Positions 48,108-54,797 of a DNA stretch of 64,000 nt are shown here, one piece after another. A program made the translations under genes and the position numbers. Numbering within the stretch: position 1 is the first letter of the stretch; each line of letters begins with the position of its first letter. The DNA comes from Sphingomonas paucimobilis NBRC 13935 (GTDB taxonomy: Bacteria; Pseudomonadota; Alphaproteobacteria; Sphingomonadales; Sphingomonadaceae): positions 1 to 64,000 of the forward strand of contig NZ_BBJS01000011.1 in the NCBI RefSeq assembly GCF_000739895.2, given 5' to 3'. A model generated the notes under the pieces. It worked only from the letters and a program-made list of their open reading frames with translations, searched no databases and had not been told where the DNA came from.

Positions 48108-48746
48108 TTACACCAGAACCTTGTCCGGCCGCTCCAGGCCGTCGAGATCGGTTGTCGCGTCGATTTCCAGCAGGGTTTTTATATGCCCGTCGCGAATGTC
48201 GTAGACCCAGCCGTGCAGCCATAGCTCGCGGCCTTCGGCAAAGGCCTTTTGGATCGTGTCCAGCCGGGCGAGGTGGCGGAGCTGCTCCATCACGTTCACC
48301 TCGACCAGCCGGTTGACCTTTGCGCCCTTGTCCGGCTGGGCGTCGATCTCGTCGCGGTGGCGGTGCAGCACGTCGCGGGCATTGCCCAGCCACTGGTCGA
48401 CCGGCCCCTGCGTTCCGCCCTCCAGCGTCGCCAGCACCCCGCCACAGCCATGATGGCCGCACAGGATGACATGGCGGACCTTCAGCACATCGACCGCATA
48501 TTGGACGACCGACAACAGGTTGAGATCGTCGTCATGGACCAGATTGGCAATGTTGCGGTGGAGGAACATGCCGCCCGGCGGCGTCATGGTCATCTGCTCG
48601 GGCGTCACCCGGCTGTCGGAACAGCCGATCCAGAGGAAGTCGGGCTTCTGCCCCACCGTCTGGCGCTGAAAGAAGTCGGTCTTCTCCTCCAGCAGTTCGG
48701 CGGCCCATGCCTTATTGGCGAGCAGGAGTTGCTTATATTCCCTCAT
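48108..48746 (-). CDS. Beta-class carbonic anhydrase
   Basis: 212-aa zinc enzyme interconverting CO2 and bicarbonate. Zinc/active-site motifs: WIGCSDSRVTPEQ (Cys and the Asp-Arg dyad) and VILCGHHGCGGVLA (His and Cys ligands). No signal peptide, so cytoplasmic. ATG overlaps the stop of the SulP transporter gene upstream by 4 bp; the pair probably imports and equilibrates bicarbonate. Confidence 0.95.
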   Translation of the reverse strand: MREYKQLLLANKAWAAELLEEKTDFFQRQTVGQKPDFLWIGCSDSRVTPEQMTMTPPGGMFLHRNIANLVHDDDLNLLSVVQYAVDVLKVRHVILCGHHGCGGVLATLEGGTQGPVDQWLGNARDVLHRHRDEIDAQPDKGAKVNRLVEVNVMEQLRHLARLDTIQKAFAEGRELWLHGWVYDIRDGHIKTLLEIDATTDLDGLERPDKVLV

Positions 48747-50323
48747 GCGTAGCGCACTCCCGTCGATGGGGCCTGGATCATCGGCGCGGTCCGCTCGGCG
48801 ACGTCGCTGCGCACGACGACGCTGATCCCGCGATAGTCCGCGCCCTTGATGAAGGCGTTGATGATGTCGACATTGTCTAGATCGACATAGGAAGTCGAGG
48901 ACAGGTCGATCAGCAGATTGGCGCCGTCCGGCACCTTGGCCAGCGACTTCTGCAGCTCATATTTGTGGATGAAATAGAGGTTGCGCCGCGCGCGGATCAG
49001 GCAATCCTCGTCATCGCAGGCGAAGGTCAGCGCGGGGCGGAAGTTGCGCGCTACGACGAAGACGAAGCCCACGACCAACCCGACCAGGATGCCGATCAGC
49101 AGGTCGGTGCGCAGGATCGCCAGAATGGTGACGATGAAGGGGATGAACTGGCTCCAACCCTGTTTGAACCGCTCGGTGAACAGCTTGGGCTTGCACAGCT
49201 TGTAACCGGTCGCGATCAGCACGGCGGCCAGCGCGGACAGCGGGATGAGGTTGAGCAGCGCGGGGATCAGCGCGACCGACAGGAGCAGCCAGGTCGCATG
49301 CAGCATCGCCGACAATTTGCTCTCCGCACCCGCATCGACATTGGCGGAGGAGCGGACGATCACCGAGGTGACCGGAAGACCGCCGAGCAGGCCCGACACG
49401 ATATTGCCGCCGCCCTGCGCCATAAGCTCCCAATTCTTGTCGGTGGTGCGGCGCCGGGGATCAAGTTCGTCGACCGCCTTGACGCTCAGCAGCGATTCCA
49501 GGCTGGCGACGATCGCCAGGGTGATCGCCGTGGTCCAGACCGCGCTGGTCCCGATCGCGGCGAAGTCGGGCAATTGGAACTGGCCGAGAAACTCGCGCGC
49601 GCCGCCCGCGACGGGGACGCGGACGAGATGGGCGCCGCCCAGCTGCCATTCGGGGCGCAGCGCACCGAGCAGCATGTTGCCGACCACGCCGATGACGACG
49701 ACGACCAGCGGCCCCGGCAGCAGACGCAACGGGCCTTGCTTGGGCTTGGCATGATCCCACCAGAACAGGAAGGCGAGCGACACGCCACCGATCAGGACCG
49801 CGCCGGGCGCGATATCCTGGCTGACACTGGCCCATAGGTCGGTGAAGGTGTTGCCGCCGGCGCGGCTGGCATATTCAAAGCTACCCTCGAAATCGCCGTC
49901 ATAGCCGATCGCGTGGGGCACCTGCTTCAGGATCAGGATCAGCCCGATCGCGGCGAGCATGCCGGTGATGACCGAGGAGGGGACGAACTCCGCCAAGACG
50001 CCCGCGCGGGTGAAGGAGAAGGCGAGCTGAAGCACGCCGGCCAGCACGACCGCCAGCAGGAACACCTGGAAACTGGGCAATCGCTCGATCGCTTCGAACA
50101 CGATCACGGTCAGCCCGGCCGCGGGGCCCGATACCGAAAGCGGCGACTTGGACAGGAAGCCGACGACGAGCCCGCCGACGATGCCCGCGATCATCCCCGC
50201 AAAGGGCGGCGCGCCGGAGGCGACCGCGATACCCAGACATAGCGGCAGGGCGACAAGCGCCACCACGATCGACGCCGGCACATCCGCTCTCGCGGTGGCC
50301 AGGAAGGAACGGCTGTTGGCCAC
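48743..50323 (-). CDS. SulP-family anion transporter (probable bicarbonate transporter)
   Basis: About 526 aa with 10-12 TM helices: VPASIVVALVALPLCLGIAVA at the N-terminus, the SulP signature SGPAAGLTVIVFEAI, and LPVTSVIVRSSANVDAG. A cytoplasmic STAS-like domain closes the protein (LLIDLSSTSYVDLDNVDIINA). Coupling to carbonic anhydrase indicates bicarbonate rather than sulfate as substrate; this is inferred from context. Start put at the GTG at 50323, with GGAG 5 nt upstream; an in-frame ATG at 50377 has no ribosome binding site. Confidence 0.88.
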   Translation of the reverse strand: MANSRSFLATARADVPASIVVALVALPLCLGIAVASGAPPFAGMIAGIVGGLVVGFLSKSPLSVSGPAAGLTVIVFEAIERLPSFQVFLLAVVLAGVLQLAFSFTRAGVLAEFVPSSVITGMLAAIGLILILKQVPHAIGYDGDFEGSFEYASRAGGNTFTDLWASVSQDIAPGAVLIGGVSLAFLFWWDHAKPKQGPLRLLPGPLVVVVIGVVGNMLLGALRPEWQLGGAHLVRVPVAGGAREFLGQFQLPDFAAIGTSAVWTTAITLAIVASLESLLSVKAVDELDPRRRTTDKNWELMAQGGGNIVSGLLGGLPVTSVIVRSSANVDAGAESKLSAMLHATWLLLSVALIPALLNLIPLSALAAVLIATGYKLCKPKLFTERFKQGWSQFIPFIVTILAILRTDLLIGILVGLVVGFVFVVARNFRPALTFACDDEDCLIRARRNLYFIHKYELQKSLAKVPDGANLLIDLSSTSYVDLDNVDIINAFIKGADYRGISVVVRSDVAERTAPMIQAPSTGVRYA

Positions 50324-50510
50324 GCAGGCTCCATGACATGAGTAGGGTCGCCATATGCCCGATTCGGACGTGAACATATGATGACGCTCATGTCATGAAT
50401 GAGCCGCTGGCGGTCGGTCAAGCCTTTCAGATCACGCTATTCCGATGCCGGTGTCGCGAAAGCGTGCGGGCGGTGCTTGCGCCCGTGGCCAAGTCGCTTA
50501 AATCGGCGGC

Positions 50511-51050
50511 GTGGCGCGATCTTCTACACGATCCAATGATTGGGGCTTTCCGCGATGGCGCAGCTATGGTGCGGCGCGCGAGGCGAAGCCCGTGCGTATC
50601 TGCGACCGGCATGGCTGCGACCAGCCCGGCAACTGTCCCGCACCCAAATCCCCCAACAGCCCTGACCGCTGGTATTTCTGCGAGGCGCATGCCGCCGAGT
50701 ATAATCGCGGCTGGGACTATTTCCAGGGCCTGAGCGCCGAGGAGGCCGCCGCGCGGGAAGCCTCGGAACGACGCACCAGCGCCGGCTATGCCCAGTCCAA
50801 GCATCAGGCCTGGGCCGGGCCGGGCGATGGCAGCCGTTCGCGCGACGAGATGCGCGCGCTCGATGCCCTAGGGCTGGAGCCGGATGCCGAGTTCGACCTG
50901 ATCCGTGCGACGTGGCGCGGGCTCGCCAAGGCGAACCATCCCGATATCCGCCCCAATGATCCGGAGGCGGCGCAGAAATTCCAAGAGGTGCAGGCGGCCT
51001 ATGAAGTCCTGCGTGCCGCCGAGGAGCGGCGTAGCTGGAAGCCCGAGTGA
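50511..51050 (+). CDS. J-domain protein with N-terminal Cys/His region
   Basis: 179 aa. The C-terminal J domain (about residues 115-172, ALDALGLEPDAEFDLIRATW) contains the essential HPD in AKANHPDIRPND, so it should stimulate a DnaK partner. The N-terminal region has two Cys-x(n)-Cys/His elements (ICDRHGCDQPGNC and YFCEAHAAEYNRGWDYFQGL) that could bind zinc; this arrangement is common to an alphaproteobacterial group. GTG start. Overlaps the next gene (GTGA). Confidence 0.85.
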   Translation: MARSSTRSNDWGFPRWRSYGAAREAKPVRICDRHGCDQPGNCPAPKSPNSPDRWYFCEAHAAEYNRGWDYFQGLSAEEAAAREASERRTSAGYAQSKHQAWAGPGDGSRSRDEMRALDALGLEPDAEFDLIRATWRGLAKANHPDIRPNDPEAAQKFQEVQAAYEVLRAAEERRSWKPE

Positions 51051-51349
51051 TCCGCCGTGCCAAGGCGGATTGGGAAGCGACGGTCCTGGTCTGCGGCAAA
51101 TGCTCCAAAAAGGTCGGCGGCGGTTTCGGTCCCAAGGGCAAGACGCCCTTGGCGAAGGCGCTCAGGCGGATTTTCGGCAAGGGGCGCAAGGCGTCGGTCG
51201 GGGTGGTGGAGACCAAGTGCCTGGGGCTGTGTCCCAAGAATGCGGTGACTTTGGTCGATGGACGGCAGCCCGGGGAGTGGCTGGTCGTCACGCCGGATGA
51301 GGATGTCGAGGCGATCGCCGCGCGACTATCCCGGGGTGCCAATCCCTGA
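51047..51349 (+). CDS. Thioredoxin-like [2Fe-2S] ferredoxin
   Basis: 100 aa. Four cysteines, Cys16, Cys19, Cys58 and Cys62 (VCGKCSKK and KCLGLCPKNAV), match the family of thioredoxin-fold (2Fe-2S) ferredoxins, though the first pair is C-x2-C and not the wider spacing of classical members. Basic middle segment KALRRIFGKGRKAS. GTG start overlaps the J-domain gene stop, suggesting coupled expression; the client of this pair is unknown. Confidence 0.7.
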   Translation: MIRRAKADWEATVLVCGKCSKKVGGGFGPKGKTPLAKALRRIFGKGRKASVGVVETKCLGLCPKNAVTLVDGRQPGEWLVVTPDEDVEAIAARLSRGANP

Positions 51350-51357
51350 CGTCTTGG

Positions 51358-51402
51358 CGTGGCCTTCGACTTCGGCGCATAGCGCCGAAGTCGAAGGCCA
51401 CG
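51358..51402. repeat. Perfect 21-bp hairpin (sphingomonad palindrome)
   Basis: Arms 51358-51378 and 51382-51402 pair perfectly around a 3-nt loop and include the TTCGACTTCGG core. It sits between the convergent ferredoxin-like and sufE genes and most likely ends both transcripts. Confidence 0.88.
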
Positions 51403-51412
51403 GGAATCCCCC

Positions 51413-51814
51413 TTAATACCGCCCAGCCGTCTCCCGGATCAGCGCGATCATATTGGGAATCCCCTGAGTCCGGTTGGAACTCAACTGGTTCTTCAAATCG
51501 AACGGCGCCAGTTCGCCCTCGATATCGGTCGCCAGGATTTCGGCGGGTGTCTTGTCCTGCACCGTTTTCAGGACCAGCGCGATGATCCCCTTGGTGATCG
51601 CGGCGTTGGAATCCGCCAGGAAGTGCAGCGCTTCGCCATTCCCCTGGGTCGGATAGACCCAGACCGAGGCGGAACAGCCGCGCACCAGCGTCGCATCGGT
51701 CTTCAGCGCCTCGGGCATCGGCTCCAGCGCACGGCCCAGATCGATCAGCAGGCGATAGCGATCGTCGGCGTCGAGAAATTCATATTCGTCGCGGATTTCG
51801 GCAAGATCGGACAT
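51413..51814 (-). CDS. sufE: SufE-family sulfur acceptor
   Basis: 133 aa. SufE accepts persulfide sulfur from a SufS-type desulfurase and passes it to SufB. The sulfur-carrying Cys is in LVRGCSASVWVYP; the family signature at the C-terminus is FDLKNQLSSNRTQGIPNMI. Start at the ATG at 51814 gives the usual MSDLAEIRDEYEFL; an in-frame ATG at 51838 is possible. No other suf gene is adjacent. It may serve the desulfurases at 31.5-33.6 kb or a SufS elsewhere. Confidence 0.92.
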   Translation of the reverse strand: MSDLAEIRDEYEFLDADDRYRLLIDLGRALEPMPEALKTDATLVRGCSASVWVYPTQGNGEALHFLADSNAAITKGIIALVLKTVQDKTPAEILATDIEGELAPFDLKNQLSSNRTQGIPNMIALIRETAGRY

Positions 51815-51913
51815 GGCCTGGTCCGCTACTCCGTGCATCGGCCCGCGACAAGCCGGTGGTCATCGGCGGGGTGGAAAGGGGAGGGCCATTCCCCGATCGC
51901 ACCAGGCATGGCG

Positions 51914-52153
51914 TCAGAGATCGACGCCCGCCGCGATCGCTTCCAGCTTACGGATACGTTCCTTCAGGTCGGCCATCTCGATCCGCGACGAAGCGGAGGG
52001 CGCGGCTCCATAAGGCATGTCGTGCACCCGATCGAACTCACGGCTCTTGAGCTGCAGCCAGCCGCGCCATCCGGCCAGCCCGGCGGTCACGATCATGGCG
52101 AGGCCCGCAAGCCCGGCGGTGGCGAGGACGATATAGAGATTGGTATCGGTCAT
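51914..52153 (-). CDS. 79-aa membrane coiled-coil protein of the psp operon (fourth extra)
   Basis: N-terminal TM helix (NLYIVLATAGLAGLAMIVTA, residues ~5-27), a basic stretch, and a C-terminal coil IEMADLKERIRKLEAIAAG. The LKxRIxxLExI coil is the same motif as in PspB and the three preceding small proteins. Last gene of the psp operon, 18 bp after the previous one. Predicted inner-membrane, C-terminus in the cytoplasm. Function unknown; a partner of PspA or PspC is plausible. Confidence 0.72.
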   Translation of the reverse strand: MTDTNLYIVLATAGLAGLAMIVTAGLAGWRGWLQLKSREFDRVHDMPYGAAPSASSRIEMADLKERIRKLEAIAAGVDL

Positions 52154-52171
52154 GATCCCGGTCCCTTCGGC

Positions 52172-52429
52172 TTAACGGTCGCGCAGGCGCTCGATCTCGC
52201 GGTCGAGATCGATGCTCTTGTGCTGGTCGGTGATGACGCGCTCGAGCACCTGGATGCGGTCCTTGAGCTGCTGGACCTCGGCACGCAGCGCCTGGGTATC
52301 GCGGGCGCCTTCGCCACGCAGATGCTCGACGATGTCGAGGCCGGGCGAGCGGCGATGCTTGGCCTTGAAGATGCTGGCGATCATGACGATCGCGACGATC
52401 ATAACGACCATGAACTGTCCGCCGGACAT
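52172..52429 (-). CDS. 85-aa PspB-like membrane protein of the psp operon (third extra)
   Basis: N-terminal TM (GGQFMVVMIVAIVMIASIF, residues ~3-21), a basic patch, then a coiled coil VQQLKDRIQVLERVITDQHK ending DREIERLRDR. The coil and tail repeat the pattern RIxVLERIxTD plus EIxxLR shared by its neighbours. Classical PspB has the same TM-plus-coil layout, so this is a divergent paralogue. ATG start, 28 bp after the gene upstream. Confidence 0.75.
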   Translation of the reverse strand: MSGGQFMVVMIVAIVMIASIFKAKHRRSPGLDIVEHLRGEGARDTQALRAEVQQLKDRIQVLERVITDQHKSIDLDREIERLRDR

Positions 52430-52457
52430 AGCGGTAACTCCCCTCTAAAATCTTTTG

Positions 52458-52745
52458 TCAGTGTTCGATGCGGGTGGGCGCCGCGTCGAAGGCGCGAAGC
52501 CCGTCGATCTCGTCGCTGAGCGCCAGGCCGCGATCGGTGATGATCCGCTCCAGCACACGGACCCGCCGTTCCAGTCGTTCGGTCTGCGCCGCATATTGCG
52601 CCGCCTTTTCCGCGACCATCGAGGCTTCGGTGGCCAGCCGTTTTTCGCGGTAGGCGAACCAGGGCTTGATGACGACGCCGCCGATGATCGCAACCATGCC
52701 GCAGCTGATGCCGAAGAGCGGGATCAGGATAGCGAAATCATGCAT
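52458..52745 (-). CDS. 95-aa PspB-like membrane protein of the psp operon (second extra)
   Basis: TM helix ILIPLFGISCGMVAIIGGVV near residues 6-26, then KPWFAYREKR and a long coiled coil TERLERRVRVLERIITDRGL followed by LSDEIDGLRAF. The closest relatives in the window are the adjacent PspB-like proteins. ATG start, 12 bp from the next upstream gene. Probably a membrane-stress sensor or adaptor, by family only. Confidence 0.75.
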   Translation of the reverse strand: MHDFAILIPLFGISCGMVAIIGGVVIKPWFAYREKRLATEASMVAEKAAQYAAQTERLERRVRVLERIITDRGLALSDEIDGLRAFDAAPTRIEH

Positions 52746-52757
52746 CGCTTCTCTCCC

Positions 52758-53054
52758 TCAGCGATCACGCAAGCTGTCGATTTCGCGGGCGGTCCGCTCG
52801 GCGGGGTCGGTGGCGATCCGTTCCAGGACGGCGATCCGCTCTTCCAACCGGCTGACTTGGCCGACCAGCTTCTGGTTCTCGGTGGTAAGCAGCTCGACCT
52901 TGCGGCTCTCGCCCAGGTCGCCCTTGTGGCTCATGCCGCCCCATTCATTTTCCAGGCTATAGCCGTGCTTCGCACGGATCCAGGTGGTGACCACCCACGC
53001 GATCATCGAGATCGAGATGATCGCCAGGACGAAACCGGGTCCTCCCGAAGACAT
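52758..53054 (-). CDS. 98-aa PspB-like membrane protein of the psp operon (first extra)
   Basis: Starts MSSGGPGFVLAIISISMIAW with a TM around residues 7-24, then an amphipathic stretch and a coiled coil VSRLEERIAVLERIATDPAE ending REIDSLRDR. The start is the ATG at 53054 because GGGAG lies 8 nt upstream; a second ATG at 53069 has no ribosome binding site. Directly downstream of pspC. It repeats the coil-plus-EIDSLR module also found at the end of PspC. Confidence 0.75.
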   Translation of the reverse strand: MSSGGPGFVLAIISISMIAWVVTTWIRAKHGYSLENEWGGMSHKGDLGESRKVELLTTENQKLVGQVSRLEERIAVLERIATDPAERTAREIDSLRDR

Positions 53055-53096
53055 AATCCATACTCCCATAGGATAGTTGATACGTGGCCCCGGCGA

Positions 53097-53480
53097 TCAG
53101 CGCAGGCTGTCGATCTCGTCGGCCAACTGGCGGTTGCGGCTGGTGTAATGCAGCTCGATATCGGCGAGGCGACGGTCGAGATCGCGGAACTTCGAGCGCA
53201 CCTCGGCGGTCGAGCGGCGCGGATTGCTGCGCACGCCCTGCCAGAATTTGGCGTCGTCGTCCGACTGGTAGAGACCGATCGGCTTGGGTGTCGCCATCCA
53301 GGCGATCAGCATATAGGCGATCGGGACCCAAGGCATGCCAACCCCGGTCAGGGTCAGCAGGACCGCAGCGATGCGGACCCACATCACGTCCACGCCGGCA
53401 TAGTCGGCGATGCCCGAGCACACGCCCTTGAACTTGGCATTCTGCTTGTCGAGGTAGAAGTTGGTGCGGCTGGCGGTCAT
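53097..53480 (-). CDS. pspC: Phage shock protein C
   Basis: 127 aa. The PspC domain is clear: FYLDKQNAKFKGVCSGIADY, VDVMWVRIAAVLLTLTGVGM (TM) and PIAYMLIAWMATPKP (TM). The tail carries a coil RSKFRDLDRRLADIELHYTS that ends LADEIDSLR, the same terminal motif as the four small proteins that follow. PspC is an inner-membrane sensor that with PspB releases PspA under envelope stress. Two bp downstream of pspB. Confidence 0.92.
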   Translation of the reverse strand: MTASRTNFYLDKQNAKFKGVCSGIADYAGVDVMWVRIAAVLLTLTGVGMPWVPIAYMLIAWMATPKPIGLYQSDDDAKFWQGVRSNPRRSTAEVRSKFRDLDRRLADIELHYTSRNRQLADEIDSLR

Positions 53481-53481
53481 G

Positions 53482-53775
53482 TCAGTTCCTCCGGTCGAGG
53501 CTGTAGTCGGTTTGGCCGAGGCGCGGTTCGGGGCGCCATTCGGACTGCGACAGGCCGGGCTTGAAGTTGGGATTGTCGGCGGCGATGATCCGCTCGACGG
53601 TATTCACCCGATCCTCCAGGCGGCGCGCGAGCATGTGGAGTTCGTCCAGCAGTTGCTCGTCTTCATGGGTGATCTTGGGTGCCTGCTTCCACTTTGTGAC
53701 ATAGTGCAGGATCAGCCAGGGCAGCGCGATGAACAGCGTGGTGATCGCGATGCCTGGGGTGATGATGTCCTCCAT
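53482..53775 (-). CDS. pspB: Phage shock protein B
   Basis: 97 aa. N-terminal TM (GIAITTLFIALPWLILHYV), basic KWKQAPK, then the coiled coil EQLLDELHMLARRLEDRVNT followed by VERIIAADNPNFKPG, the standard PspB pattern. It recruits PspA away from PspF together with PspC. Sits 1 bp after pspA, so it is translated from the same message. Confidence 0.9.
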   Translation of the reverse strand: MEDIITPGIAITTLFIALPWLILHYVTKWKQAPKITHEDEQLLDELHMLARRLEDRVNTVERIIAADNPNFKPGLSQSEWRPEPRLGQTDYSLDRRN

Positions 53776-53776
53776 C

Positions 53777-54445
53777 TCACTCTCCCTTGTTCAGGCGCGC
53801 CTTGAGCGCGGCGAGTTCGGCATCGACCCGATCGGAAGCACGCAGCTCGGCGATCTCGTCCTCCAGCGTCTTGGGGTTCGCGCCCAGGCCCAGCGCTTCC
53901 GCGCGGCCCTCGGCCTCGTCCACCTTGCGCTCCAGCACGTCGAAGCGGCTGAACGCGTCGTGCGTCTTGGGGCCGTTCCACATCTCGCGCAGGCGATAGC
54001 GGTTGTTGGCGCTTTCCAGACGGGTCTGGACCGCATTCTGCTTGGTCCGCGCCTCGCGCAGCTTGTTCTGCAGCTTGGCGATGTCCTCTTCCGACGCGCG
54101 CAGCGCATCGTCGAGCACCTGAACCTCCGCCTTCAGCTGGTCGGCCATGTCGGCGGCCTTCTGACGCTCGATCAGCGCGGCCTTGGCGAGATCCTCGCGG
54201 TCCTTCGACAGCGCCAGCTCGGCCTTTTCGGTCCAGCTGTCCTGAAGCTGATCCAGCTTCATGATGTGGCGGCGGATTTCCTTCTGGTCAGCGATCGTGC
54301 GGGCGGCAGAGGCGCGCACCTCGACAAGCGTCTCCTCCATTTCGAGGATGATCATGCGGATCATCTTCGCGGGATCTTCCGCCTTATCCAGCAAATCGGC
54401 GAAATTGGCGGCGACGATGTCGCGGGTGCGGGAGAAAATGCCCAT
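53777..54445 (-). CDS. pspA: Phage shock protein A
   Basis: 222 aa, almost entirely coiled coil as in PspA/IM30/Vipp1 ESCRT-III-like proteins. The N-terminal amphipathic helix MGIFSRTRDIVAANFADLLD binds stored-curvature-stressed membrane; EDPAKMIRMIILEMEETLVE is the family signature. It inhibits PspF when idle and caps damaged inner membrane on stress. ATG with AAGGAGTATC just upstream; an upstream extension in frame is not needed. Second gene of the psp operon. Confidence 0.95.
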   Translation of the reverse strand: MGIFSRTRDIVAANFADLLDKAEDPAKMIRMIILEMEETLVEVRASAARTIADQKEIRRHIMKLDQLQDSWTEKAELALSKDREDLAKAALIERQKAADMADQLKAEVQVLDDALRASEEDIAKLQNKLREARTKQNAVQTRLESANNRYRLREMWNGPKTHDAFSRFDVLERKVDEAEGRAEALGLGANPKTLEDEIAELRASDRVDAELAALKARLNKGE

Positions 54446-54474
54446 CGGATACTCCTTGATGGCGAAATGCGTGA

Positions 54475-54621
54475 TTATGCGATCGGCGCCTCGATCGTGG
54501 CAACCGGTGCCGTGGTGGTGGCGACATGCGCGGGGGCGAGGGCGCCCAGCAGGCAGGTGGCGCTCATCACGATGGTGCAGGCGATGGCGGCGATCTGGCG
54601 GGTGACGGTGGTGGCGAACAT
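54475..54621 (-). CDS. 48-aa predicted exported or membrane peptide, first gene of the psp operon
   Basis: Starts MFATTVTRQIAAIACTIVMSAT: basic residues then a hydrophobic core (residues ~9-30, ending CLLGALAPAHVA), so a signal peptide or a TM anchor with a short Thr/Ala-rich tail. GGGAG 9 nt before the ATG. It lies about 50 bp after the predicted sigma-54 transcription start and 29 bp before pspA, so it is the first product of the stress-induced operon. No family recognised. Confidence 0.6.
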   Translation of the reverse strand: MFATTVTRQIAAIACTIVMSATCLLGALAPAHVATTTAPVATIEAPIA

Positions 54622-54680
54622 GGTGAAAACTCCCTGATTGCGTCTGTCTCGGTCCGCTCGGTGGCGGGATGCCAGATGCA

Positions 54681-54698
54681 TTGCAGGGGGCGTGCCAA
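54681..54698 (-). promoter_or_regulatory. Sigma-54 promoter of the psp operon
   Basis: Reading the minus strand, TTGGCACGCCCCCTGCAA matches the -24/-12 consensus TGGCACG-N4-TTGCA with one mismatch and correct GG/GC spacing. It lies 60 bp upstream of the first psp gene; pspF, encoding the matching activator, is divergent. Confidence 0.88.
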
Positions 54699-54761
54699 TT
54701 TCGAAAATGACGGAAATCCGCGCTTTTGCAAAATAGTTGCGCTGGCCGAACGATTGCACTC

Positions 54762-54778
54762 TTGCCAAGGCTTGGCAA
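54762..54778. promoter_or_regulatory. Palindromic operator between psp operon and pspF (candidate PspF UAS)
   Basis: TTGCCAAGGCTTGGCAA is a perfect palindrome (8-bp arms, 1-bp centre), 64 bp upstream of the -24 element and 20 bp before the pspF start. A second palindrome, TTTTGCAAAA, lies at 54724-54733. The placement fits enhancer binding by PspF with autoregulation of pspF. Confidence 0.6.
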
Positions 54779-54797
54779 AATCCGCCACCTGTTGGGA

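Noticed and set aside
53777..54778. A 333-aa version of PspA with an Arg/His-rich N-terminal extension
   Set aside because: The extension runs through the small secreted-protein gene and the sigma-54 promoter in another frame; the ATG at 54445 has a good ribosome binding site and gives the canonical PspA start.
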